From PALSA-607 sp036510735 (GTDB lineage Bacteria > Actinomycetota > Actinomycetes > Acidothermales > Acidothermaceae), in the NCBI GenBank assembly GCA_036510735.1, contig DATCDK010000172.1, positions 1-5,425 on the forward strand: a stretch of DNA of 5,425 bases. Reading direction: 5' to 3'. The notes beneath the pieces are model-generated. The model was not told where the DNA came from and did not search any database. It saw only the letters and a program-made list of their open reading frames with translations. Within the stretch, counting starts at the first letter, position 1, and each line of letters starts with the position of its first letter. This document shows positions 1 to 5,318 of the stretch, one piece after another. The position numbers were made by a program, and so were the translations under genes.

Positions 1-540
1 CGGCACCGTGTATCCCCCGCCGGTCAGTTGCGCCGAGCCCGCCACAGTCGCGGCTTTCAACGAACACGACGGCGGCCGCAGCTTCCCGCCATCATCGGGT
101 TGGGTGGCGAGTGGCAAGCCCAGACCCTGGATCTCGTCGAGGCCCGCGCCGACAACAACGAGATCGGCACGCGACGATCCGATGATGGTCAGTTCGTCGC
201 TACTCAACAACTGTGGCGACACCACCACCAGCGTCATGCCCGGCACTGCGACTTCTTCGGCAGTTGCGGCGTCCGTCTCCCTGAGCACGTGCACGCCGCG
301 TTGTCCGAGCAAGACCGAAAGAGCATGAGTGCCGGACGGCGTGTAGGACTGTGGATCGAGTGGCTTGCCAGCCTTCCCCGAACCCAGTGCAACGACGATC
401 GCACCGAGCACGAGCACAATCCCAGCGCCGATCAACACACGTATACGCCGCCAGCGCTGGCGGATCGTCGGATCGGCGCTGTACCCCGCACGGATCGGAC
501 CGCTGTCAGACCTTGTCGTCAGTTCGTCAAGCGCGGTCAC
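1..540 (-). CDS. DUF4350 domain protein, partial (C-terminus beyond left edge)
   Basis: Reading leftwards from a GTG at 540–538 there are 180 open codons without a stop up to the window edge, so the 3' end is missing. The protein begins MTALDELTTRSDSGP, followed by a basic stretch (RQRWRRIR, about residues 27–34) and one membrane segment at about 35–52 (VLIGAGIVLVLGAIVVAL). The next part, LDPQSYTPSGTHALSVLL at about 61–78, then GMTLVVVSPQLLSSDEL and ADLVVVGAG, fits the DUF4350 family. That family has a membrane anchor followed by an extracytoplasmic domain of glutamine-amidotransferase-like fold and has no established biochemical role. The GTG start overlaps the TGA stop of the DUF4129 gene (GTGA at 540–537), so translation is probably coupled. 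A GGTGGG stretch a few bases upstream is a possible weak ribosome-binding site. In many actinobacteria this family lies next to DUF4129 and MoxR genes, which supports the call. The family assignment is by pattern recognition, not a search. Confidence 0.8.
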   Translation of the reverse strand, partial: MTALDELTTRSDSGPIRAGYSADPTIRQRWRRIRVLIGAGIVLVLGAIVVALGSGKAGKPLDPQSYTPSGTHALSVLLGQRGVHVLRETDAATAEEVAVPGMTLVVVSPQLLSSDELTIIGSSRADLVVVGAGLDEIQGLGLPLATQPDDGGKLRPPSCSLKAATVAGSAQLTGGGYTVP

Positions 541-1193
541 GCGCTGCCCACCAGTCCGCGATGCGAGCCTGCGACGCGAGCATCGAGTCTGCGCAGCAAC
601 TCCTCGTCGGCGGCGGTCGCTATCCGCCCGCCGTACCAAACCTCGTCGAAGATGGACGTCGCGTTGCGCAAGTCATCGGCAAGCGCAGGCAACTGTGTTC
701 CCGCTTCGCGACTGAGTTCCGCCGCAGTTCGCCCGGGGCGCGGGTCGAGCACGCCGCGCTGTTCGAGTTCGCGCACGATCGCCCGCAGCCGTTCGCGGAT
801 CGCCTCCGCCCATAGGCCATCGGCCGCAAACTTGGCCGCAGCCCTTCGATGCTCCTCTGCAGTGGTCTCGCCGATCCCGAAGATCGGCTGATCGCTTACC
901 CGTGCCGTGCGCCGCAAGGTACCGACGCGGACCACGATCAGCGCCACCACAGCGGCAAGAATCACGATGATGAGGAAGAGTCCGAGCCCGTGCCCCGGTG
1001 CGTGGCGGGTGCTCGCATCGAGCACCTTTTGCAGCCTCTTCAACAACCACTCGAGGCCGCGGTCGACCAGCGACGGGTCGTTTCGGTGGTAGGCGCGTTT
1101 CGCAAGCTCCGCACGTGCCGCCTGTTGTGCGCTGCCGCGCGTCACCGGGTTTGGGCTTGGTGGAGCCGCCGCAAGCCAACCCCACATGCTCAC
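537..1193 (-). CDS. DUF4129 domain protein, single-pass membrane protein
   Basis: A complete 218-residue protein. The N-terminal part (residues 22–60, with ARAELAKRAYHRNDPSLVDRGL) is typical of the juxtamembrane segment of actinobacterial DUF4129 proteins. One strong membrane helix lies at about 70–90 (LGLFLIIVILAAVVALIVV). The C-terminal DUF4129 domain occupies about 112–205, with the recognisable GLWAEAIRERLRAIVRELEQ, the GVLDPRPGRTAAEL motif and the closing FDEVWYGG motif (182–189). The family's function is unknown; members are usually encoded beside MoxR AAA+ ATPases, DUF58 and transglutaminase-like proteins and are thought to act at the envelope. The start is GTG at 1193, overlapping the TGA of the upstream gene (GTGA at 1193–1190). 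An in-frame ATG two codons later (1187–1185) is an alternative. No clear Shine-Dalgarno precedes the GTG, which favours reinitiation by ribosomes finishing the upstream gene. The stop overlaps the DUF4350 start in the same way. Confidence 0.85.
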   Translation of the reverse strand: MSMWGWLAAAPPSPNPVTRGSAQQAARAELAKRAYHRNDPSLVDRGLEWLLKRLQKVLDASTRHAPGHGLGLFLIIVILAAVVALIVVRVGTLRRTARVSDQPIFGIGETTAEEHRRAAAKFAADGLWAEAIRERLRAIVRELEQRGVLDPRPGRTAAELSREAGTQLPALADDLRNATSIFDEVWYGGRIATAADEELLRRLDARVAGSHRGLVGSA

Positions 1194-2665
1194 GGCGGCG
1201 GGGCCGCTTGCGATGCCGGTGCCGGTTGCGTCGCCGCTCGCGCGGCCTGCGTCAGCTGAACATCGAGGCCCTCAGCGCGCATGCGACGGTCGATGTAGAT
1301 GAGTGTCAGCGATGCCGCGATGAGCGGCTGGGTAAGCATCCACACGACCGCACCGAGGATCACCAGCAGCACCAGCGCTGTGGTCGACGGCGTCTTCCCG
1401 TTCAGCGCCGATGGAAGCAACACCAGGACGAGCGGGACGGACAAGATGCTGGCTGCAATCGACACGATGATCTGAACCAGCGCTCGCAAGCCCCACGTGC
1501 GCCAGAACGCGCCCTTCACCAACCGCCATGACCGTGCAATCGATGCGCCCGGTCCGCGACGTTCCAGGATGAAGATCGGTACAGCTACTGCAAGCCGCCC
1601 CCACAACAACGGACCCAAGATCAGTGCGGCCAGCCCGCCGACCACGCCAACGAAGATGCCCAGGCCGGTACTGACCGCGCCCAGCACGATGCCGACGATT
1701 ATGAGGACGAACGGGGTCCACGGCAGGATCTCCGCGAGCACCGACACCACCAGCAAACCGAACCACCGCTGGCGAACCGCGGTGATGATTTCGTGACCGT
1801 CCGCGCGTTGACCGATGACGGCCTTGCCGACGACGCCCGTCACGACACCGGCCAGAATTGCAACGCACAGCGCGTCGACGGCCAGGGTCGCCGCCGATCC
1901 GCCCAACGAGGTAGCGACAGTGTGCAAGTTCTGCGTGCTGTCGTTGGTGTCGTTGTTAGCGCTGAAGGACGTCGAGCCGAAAGTGCCCGGCACGTTGTTC
2001 AGCGCGAGGCCGATCAGGAGGCGGATGAGCTGCGCAACGACCGAGAGCACGGCCGCGAATCCGAACACGATTCGCGGGTACTTGCGGATCGTCGAGAAGC
2101 TGCCATCGAGGACTTCTCCGACCGACAGCGGTCGCAGCGGCACGATGCCCGGCTTGTACTCCTGCTGATACCCGCCCCACTGGCCGTACTGGGGACCGCC
2201 ATATTGCGGGTACTGCCCGTACTGCGGCGGCGGTCCGTATTGCCCAGGCGGTCCGTACTGCGGTGGCGGGACGTATTGCCCGGGAGGTCCGTACTGCGGC
2301 GGCGCTCCGAACCGCGGATCCGGCGCGTATTGCGGGGGCGGTCCGAATTGGGGATTAGGTACGTAGGGCGGGTTGGGCACGTACTGCGGCGGCGCCCCGT
2401 GTTGTCCGGGCGGCGGCCCATACTCTCCCCGCCGATGATCCGGCGTGGGTGAGGGCGGCGGCTGCCATCCCCACGACGACGCCGCCGGCGGGGGCGTGCC
2501 GTCTGGGGCTGGCGTGGGCGACGTGAAGTATTGCCACGCTGGAGGGAGCGGGGCAGGCGGAGGCGCTACCGGCTCGGCCGGTCTTGTCGGTTCTGCTCCG
2601 TCCGCCGGCCCTGCGCTTTCTGCCTGCGGCGCGGTGGGGTCCACCCAGCCGGGCGTCTCGCCCAT
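1190..2665 (-). CDS. Multi-pass membrane protein with Pro/Tyr-rich cytoplasmic tail (glycerophosphoryl diester phosphodiesterase membrane-domain-like)
   Basis: A complete 491-residue protein and the first gene of the minus-strand operon. Residues 1–170 are low complexity, rich in Pro, Gly, Gln and Tyr, and probably disordered. From residue 95 they form aromatic-led hexapeptides. The membrane part starts with GIVPLRPLSVGEVLDGSF (173–190), the usual entry of this family. About six hydrophobic segments follow, near 197–222, 257–284, 302–331, 334–366, 393–419 and 428–457. The protein ends LTLIYIDRRMRAEGLDVQL (453–471), resembling the C-terminal signature of actinobacterial proteins annotated as glycerophosphoryl diester phosphodiesterase membrane domain. 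No phosphodiesterase catalytic domain is visible, so enzymatic activity should not be assumed; a membrane scaffold or transport-linked role is equally possible. The ATG at 2665 is chosen because GGGAG lies five bases upstream (2675–2671). The last three residues are Pro-Pro-Pro before the TGA, which overlaps the GTG of the DUF4129 gene. It is divergent from mtrA. Confidence 0.82.
   Translation of the reverse strand: MGETPGWVDPTAPQAESAGPADGAEPTRPAEPVAPPPAPLPPAWQYFTSPTPAPDGTPPPAASSWGWQPPPSPTPDHRRGEYGPPPGQHGAPPQYVPNPPYVPNPQFGPPPQYAPDPRFGAPPQYGPPGQYVPPPQYGPPGQYGPPPQYGQYPQYGGPQYGQWGGYQQEYKPGIVPLRPLSVGEVLDGSFSTIRKYPRIVFGFAAVLSVVAQLIRLLIGLALNNVPGTFGSTSFSANNDTNDSTQNLHTVATSLGGSAATLAVDALCVAILAGVVTGVVGKAVIGQRADGHEIITAVRQRWFGLLVVSVLAEILPWTPFVLIIVGIVLGAVSTGLGIFVGVVGGLAALILGPLLWGRLAVAVPIFILERRGPGASIARSWRLVKGAFWRTWGLRALVQIIVSIAASILSVPLVLVLLPSALNGKTPSTTALVLLVILGAVVWMLTQPLIAASLTLIYIDRRMRAEGLDVQLTQAARAATQPAPASQAAPPP
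2171..2383 (-). repeat. Tandem hexapeptide-coding repeat, (Y/F)xPxPQ type, about 12 units
   Basis: Residues 95–165 of the membrane protein read as consecutive six-residue units, each led by Tyr or Phe: YVPNPP, YVPNPQ, FGPPPQ, YAPDPR, FGAPPQ, YGPPGQ, YVPPPQ, YGPPGQ, YGPPPQ, YGQYPQ, YGGPQ (one residue short) and YGQWGG. At DNA level this is an 18-base imperfect tandem repeat, visible on the plus strand as recurring GTCCGTAYTGC blocks. The units vary in third positions and in residues, so the array is not a fresh duplication. Such tails are common in actinobacterial membrane proteins and are probably disordered and cytoplasmic, able to bind partners or self-associate. That role is inference. Confidence 0.85.
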
Positions 2666-2670
2666 GCGCT

Positions 2671-2675
2671 CTCCC
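2671..2675 (-). promoter_or_regulatory. Ribosome-binding site of the minus-strand operon
   Basis: CTCCC on the plus strand reads GGGAG on the minus strand, five bases before the ATG at 2665. It is the only good Shine-Dalgarno in the minus-strand operon and fixes the start of the first gene. The two downstream genes lack a comparable site and rely on stop/start overlaps. Confidence 0.65.
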
Positions 2676-2710
2676 GTAATCGCGACGCTCGGACTTCCGC
2701 CACTCAGCCA

Positions 2711-2739
2711 GTTATCGTGTCACGCCCTCGCTAGCTAAA
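2711..2739 (-). promoter_or_regulatory. Weak candidate promoter for the minus-strand operon
   Basis: On the minus strand, TTTAGC (2739–2734, three of six matches to TTGACA) is followed after 17 bases by GATAAC (2716–2711). The latter is a plausible actinobacterial minus-10 element. Transcription would start about 40 bases upstream of the ATG at 2665. The minus-35 match is poor and no experiment supports it, so this is only a position to test. Confidence 0.22.
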
Positions 2740-2779
2740 GCGTCCCACGGAGCCAGTTGAAGCGTGCCGCTAAAGGCGT
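2736..2779 (+). repeat. Three short TRAAG(G)CGT direct repeats
   Basis: TAAAGCGT occurs at 2736–2743, TGAAGCGT at 2758–2765 and TAAAGGCGT at 2771–2779. The first two start 22 bases apart, about two helical turns. The first and third are both preceded by GC (GCTAAAG). The arrangement in the middle of the divergent region is consistent with a binding site for a regulator that uses direct repeats, but the motifs are short and the regulator is unknown. Confidence 0.4.
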
Positions 2780-2840
2780 TCTGCCCTGCGCCGGAGCACA
2801 TTCAACCTGGCGGCGGCACGAATCGCTGCAAGGTGGCACC

Positions 2841-2873
2841 ATGAGAGCCATGAGTGCACAGGCGGCACGATGA
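2841..2873 (+). CDS. Possible 10-codon leader ORF overlapping the mtrA start
   Basis: ATG at 2841, preceded by AGGTGG with a four-base spacer, opens a frame encoding MRAMSAQAAR. It closes with TGA at 2871–2873, and that stop overlaps the mtrA ATG in the classic ATGA arrangement (2870–2873). The peptide is too short to show function. If translated, it would deliver terminating ribosomes onto the mtrA start, making mtrA translation partly dependent on reinitiation. There is no amino-acid bias that would suggest attenuation. It could equally be a chance product of the duplicated start module. Whether it is transcribed depends on the unmapped mtrA promoter. Confidence 0.3.
   Translation: MRAMSAQAAR
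2860..2865 (+). promoter_or_regulatory. Ribosome-binding site of mtrA
   Basis: AGGCGG ends four bases before the ATG at 2870. It supports this start, as does the immediate beginning of the receiver domain (GRVLVVDDD) at residue 3. There is no other in-frame start codon between here and the preceding 50 bases. Confidence 0.6.
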
Positions 2874-3547
2874 AGGGCCGGGTGCTGGTCGTCGACGACG
2901 ACACGGCACTGGCCGAAATGCTCGGAATCGTGCTCCGTGGGGAGGGGATAGAACCCTTCTTTGTCTTTGATGGCGACAAGGCGCTCGCTGCCTTTCGGGA
3001 GACGAAACCCGACCTCGTGCTCCTCGACCTGATGTTGCCGGGCACCGACGGCATCGACGTCTGCCGACAGATCCGGGCAGAGTCCGGCGTCCCGATCGTC
3101 ATGCTGACTGCGAAGAGCGACACCGTCGACGTCGTGGTGGGCCTTGAGTCCGGTGCCGACGACTACGTGGTCAAGCCCTTCAAGCCCAAGGAACTCGTCG
3201 CCCGGCTACGAGCACGGTTGCGCCGTACTGACGAGCCGGCCGCCGAGACCATCGCCATCGGCGACCTGTCGATCGACGTTGCTGGCCACGCCGTCAGCCG
3301 CAGCGGTGGGCAGATCCCGTTGACGCCCCTTGAGTTCGACCTGCTCGTCGCGCTCGCCAAGAAGCCACGCCATGTCTTCTCCCGCGAGGTGCTACTCGAG
3401 CAGGTGTGGGGCTACCGGCACGCGGCCGACACCAGGTTGGTCAACGTGCATGTGCAGCGGCTGCGGTCGAAGGTCGAGCTCGATCCCGAGCGTCCTGAGA
3501 TCGTCGTGACTGTGCGCGGCGTCGGTTACAAGGCAGGCCCGGCGTGA
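2870..3547 (+). CDS. mtrA: Response regulator MtrA (OmpR/PhoB family)
   Basis: A full-length 225-residue response regulator. The receiver domain spans about residues 4–117, with acidic pair Asp9/Asp10, phospho-acceptor Asp53 in LLDLMLPG, Thr80 in VMLTAK and Lys102 in VVKPFKPKELVARLRARLRR. The OmpR-type winged-helix DNA-binding domain spans about 128–222, with LTPLEFDLLVALAKKP, VLLEQVWGYRHAADTRLVNV and the recognition helix region VNVHVQRLRSKVE, ending VTVRGVGYKAGP. These strings match remembered mycobacterial MtrA almost residue for residue, and the gene is followed by mtrB and lpqB, so the assignment is secure. In studied actinobacteria MtrA is phosphorylated by MtrB and controls cell-wall, division and replication-linked genes. 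The ATG at 2870 has an AGGCGG site. Its stop codon overlaps the GTG of a mini-ORF that leads into mtrB, so the two are translated as one unit with mtrB. Confidence 0.97.
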   Translation: MKGRVLVVDDDTALAEMLGIVLRGEGIEPFFVFDGDKALAAFRETKPDLVLLDLMLPGTDGIDVCRQIRAESGVPIVMLTAKSDTVDVVVGLESGADDYVVKPFKPKELVARLRARLRRTDEPAAETIAIGDLSIDVAGHAVSRSGGQIPLTPLEFDLLVALAKKPRHVFSREVLLEQVWGYRHAADTRLVNVHVQRLRSKVELDPERPEIVVTVRGVGYKAGPA

Positions 3548-3573
3548 GCTCCAAGACTCAACGAGGCGGTTGA
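3544..3573 (+). CDS. Possible 9-codon bridging ORF between mtrA and mtrB
   Basis: A GTG at 3544–3546 overlaps the mtrA stop (GTGA) and opens a frame encoding MSSKTQRGG. It ends in TGA at 3571–3573, and that stop overlaps the mtrB TTG start at 3570–3572 (TTGA). The frame therefore links the two genes by two consecutive four-base overlaps. A ribosome ending mtrA could restart on the GTG, end 27 bases later and restart on the TTG. No product function can be guessed. The alternative is that the GTG is the true or ancestral mtrB start and an indel in the 3547–3573 stretch, real or a sequencing error, shifted the frame. Confidence 0.3.
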   Translation: MSSKTQRGG

Positions 3574-5318
3574 CGCTGTCCGGTCGCGGTCCTTTCCGTA
3601 GCTTCGCCAGCCGCGTTCGCCGAAGAGTCCGGCGGGTGCTGCGGCGAGTCACCCGGCGCTGGCGGCGATCGATTCAGGTTCGAGTTGTCAGCAGCACGCT
3701 TGTCGTGTCGGCGATCGTCGTTGCCCTGCTCGGCTTTGTCGTGCTGCAGCAGGTCAAGCAAGGACTGATCCAGGCCAAGTTGCGGTCGTCGGTCGCCGAG
3801 CAACAACTCGGTGTCAGCAATGCTCGAACACTGCTGTCGAGCGACGCCGGCACTCTCGACGTCCAAGCTTTGCTCCAAGAAGTCGTTCAGGCCCTGAGCC
3901 CGGCGCAGGGTGGTTCAGAGGGTGGCTACGAAGTAGTTGGCTACGAACTCGTCACGGGTACGCAGTCGTTTACCCAACCCGCGCTGAACCCCGATCTGCT
4001 CGCGAGCAGCGTGCCGGACAAGCTCCGAAAGGCATTGAACGGCAACTCGCAGTACTACTACACATACACGAGGCTGGTGTACGACGACGGTCCGCGTTCG
4101 CCCGGCAGCGCTGTCCACAACTACTCGTCGTACCCGGGCCTCATCATCGGTAGTTCGATGCAGGTGCCCGCGGGCAGCTTCAACACGTACCAATTCTACT
4201 ATCTGTTCTCGCTCCAACAGCCACAGCAGACCCTCGCATTGGTGTGGCGCACATTGCTGTTCAGCGGCATCGCACTGGTGGTGCTACTTGCTGGAATTGC
4301 TTGGTTGGTAACCCGCCAAGTCGTGACGCCGGTCCGGATGGCTGCCCGCATCGCCGAACGCCTTGCGGACGGGCGATTGCAGGAAAGGATGAAACCCAAG
4401 GGCGAAGACGATCTCGCCCGATTGGCCGCCTCGTTCAACAAGATGGCCGACAGCCTTCAACGCCAGATCCGAAGACTCGAAGAACTCTCGCGCATTCAGC
4501 GGCGATTCGTTTCCGACGTGTCGCACGAACTCCGCACACCCCTGACGACCGTGCGGATGGCGGCCGATGTGTTGCACGAAGCGCGCGCCGACTTCGACCC
4601 CGCGAGCGCACGATCGGCTGAACTCCTGCAGACCCAACTCGATCGGTTCGAATCGTTGCTTGGCGACCTGCTTGAGATCAGTCGGCACGACGCCGGCGCG
4701 GCATCCCTCGAAGCTGACGCACTCGACGTCCGGGATCTCGTCCGTCGAGTTGTCGACGCGACCGAGCCACTCGCTGTCCGCCGCGGCAGTGTCGTGGCGG
4801 TGCACATGCCTGACGAACCATGCATCTGCGAGGCAGATGGACGCCGTGTCGAACGGATCCTGCGCAATCTGCTGGTCAACGCCGCCGAGCACGGCGAGGG
4901 CAGCCCGATCGACGTGTACGTCGTGGCAGACGCCGCGGTCGTGGCGATCGCCGTACGCGATCACGGCATCGGGTTGCGGCCGGGTGAGTCGTCGCTCGTG
5001 TTCAACAGGTTCTGGCGCGCGGACCCGGCACGAGCCCGGACGACGGGTGGTACCGGCCTCGGCCTTTCCATCGCGTCCGAAGACGCGCGACTCCATGGCG
5101 GTCGGCTGCAGGCATGGGGCGAGCGCGGAAAGGGATCGCAGTTCGTGTTGACATTGCCGCGTCAAGCCGGATCGATCGTCACCAGTTCACCGATTCCGGT
5201 GGAGCCGCCTGATGCAAGCAGCGACGAGACGCCGCCGACGAACGGCGCGACCCCCCAGGCGAAGCCCGCATCGCATCACCCGGGCAGCATCCTGGCGTTG
5301 CGCGGCCGACGTGGCTGA
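3570..5318 (+). CDS. mtrB: Sensor histidine kinase MtrB
   Basis: A 582-residue membrane sensor kinase. A very basic N-terminus (residues 10–38) is followed by membrane helix 1 at about 38–60, an extracytoplasmic sensor at about 61–226 and membrane helix 2 at about 228–248. A HAMP domain lies at about 249–302 (RQVVTPVRMAARIAERLADG, GEDDLARLAASFNKMADSL). The HisKA domain has phospho-acceptor His319 in VSHELRTPLTTVRMAADVL. The ATPase domain has the N box with Asn433 and Asn437, G1 DHGIG (464–468), the F box FNRFWRAD (478–485) and G2 GGTGLGL (493–499). The tail 531–582 is Pro/Ser-rich and probably disordered. The kinase core matches mycobacterial MtrB closely; the sensor part is much less alike. 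The start is uncertain: TTG at 3570 is the first in-frame candidate, with GAGG only three bases upstream. GTG at 3636 (residue 23) is the next standard start and would still keep helix 1. It phosphorylates MtrA. Its end overlaps the likely lpqB start. Confidence 0.95.
   Translation: MTLSGRGPFRSFASRVRRRVRRVLRRVTRRWRRSIQVRVVSSTLVVSAIVVALLGFVVLQQVKQGLIQAKLRSSVAEQQLGVSNARTLLSSDAGTLDVQALLQEVVQALSPAQGGSEGGYEVVGYELVTGTQSFTQPALNPDLLASSVPDKLRKALNGNSQYYYTYTRLVYDDGPRSPGSAVHNYSSYPGLIIGSSMQVPAGSFNTYQFYYLFSLQQPQQTLALVWRTLLFSGIALVVLLAGIAWLVTRQVVTPVRMAARIAERLADGRLQERMKPKGEDDLARLAASFNKMADSLQRQIRRLEELSRIQRRFVSDVSHELRTPLTTVRMAADVLHEARADFDPASARSAELLQTQLDRFESLLGDLLEISRHDAGAASLEADALDVRDLVRRVVDATEPLAVRRGSVVAVHMPDEPCICEADGRRVERILRNLLVNAAEHGEGSPIDVYVVADAAVVAIAVRDHGIGLRPGESSLVFNRFWRADPARARTTGGTGLGLSIASEDARLHGGRLQAWGERGKGSQFVLTLPRQAGSIVTSSPIPVEPPDASSDETPPTNGATPQAKPASHHPGSILALRGRRG

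Larger units (their letters stand above)
2666..2869. promoter_or_regulatory. Divergent intergenic region between the membrane-protein operon and mtrA
   Basis: About 200 bases separate the two divergent first genes, so promoters for both directions should lie here. It holds an 8-base direct repeat AGCCAGTT (2706–2713 and 2751–2758) and three copies of TRAAG(G)CGT (2736–2743, 2758–2765, 2771–2779). Three copies of a GGYGGCAC motif and a short possible leader ORF lie close to mtrA. No convincing sigma-70-type promoter with both boxes stands out on the plus strand; on the minus strand there is one weak candidate. No rho-independent terminator is seen. MtrA autoregulation is possible, but I could not confidently identify an MtrA box. 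Confidence 0.6.
2812..2873 (+). repeat. Repeated GGYGGCAC motif; near-duplicated translation-start module
   Basis: GGCGGCACGAAT (2812–2823), GGTGGCACCATG (2832–2843) and GGCGGCACGATG (2861–2872) are imperfect copies. The last two extend to 14 bases, AGGTGGCACCATGA and AGGCGGCACGATGA, with 12 identities, 29 bases apart. Each contains a Shine-Dalgarno-like AGGYGG four bases before an ATG. The third copy is the mtrA start itself. The second opens a 10-codon mini-ORF in another frame. The first has no start codon. Confidence 0.6.

Noticed and set aside
28..891. Plus-strand open frame of 287 codons across the DUF4350/DUF4129 region
   Set aside because: It is antisense to two genes with recognisable family motifs, and its translation is Arg/Ser/Ala-rich without domains, typical of a shadow frame in high-GC DNA.
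1793..2452. Plus-strand 219-codon frame with repeated RRRSVL-like units
   Set aside because: The repeats are the reverse reading of the hexapeptide array in the minus-strand membrane protein. No credible start signal or domain.
2711..2726. MtrA-box-like pair GTTATC–GTCACG
   Set aside because: Only a loose resemblance between the half-sites and no reliable consensus to hand; not strong enough to call as an operator.
2730..2735. GCTAGC palindrome
   Set aside because: A single six-base palindrome is expected by chance and has no flanking symmetry.
2757..2785. Possible mtrA promoter with TTGAAG as minus-35
   Set aside because: TTGAAG is a fair minus-35 match, but 17–18 bases downstream there is only TCTGCC or CTGCCC, not a usable minus-10 element. 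The TGAAGCGT part is better explained as one of the short repeats.
2772..2793. Possible hairpin GGCG–CGCC in the intergenic region
   Set aside because: The stem is only about four base pairs with a ten-base loop and no following T-run; not a terminator or structured RNA on this evidence.
4284..5165. Minus-strand 293-codon frame inside mtrB
   Set aside because: It lies wholly antisense to the conserved HAMP, HisKA and ATPase domains; open only because of GC-rich codon structure.
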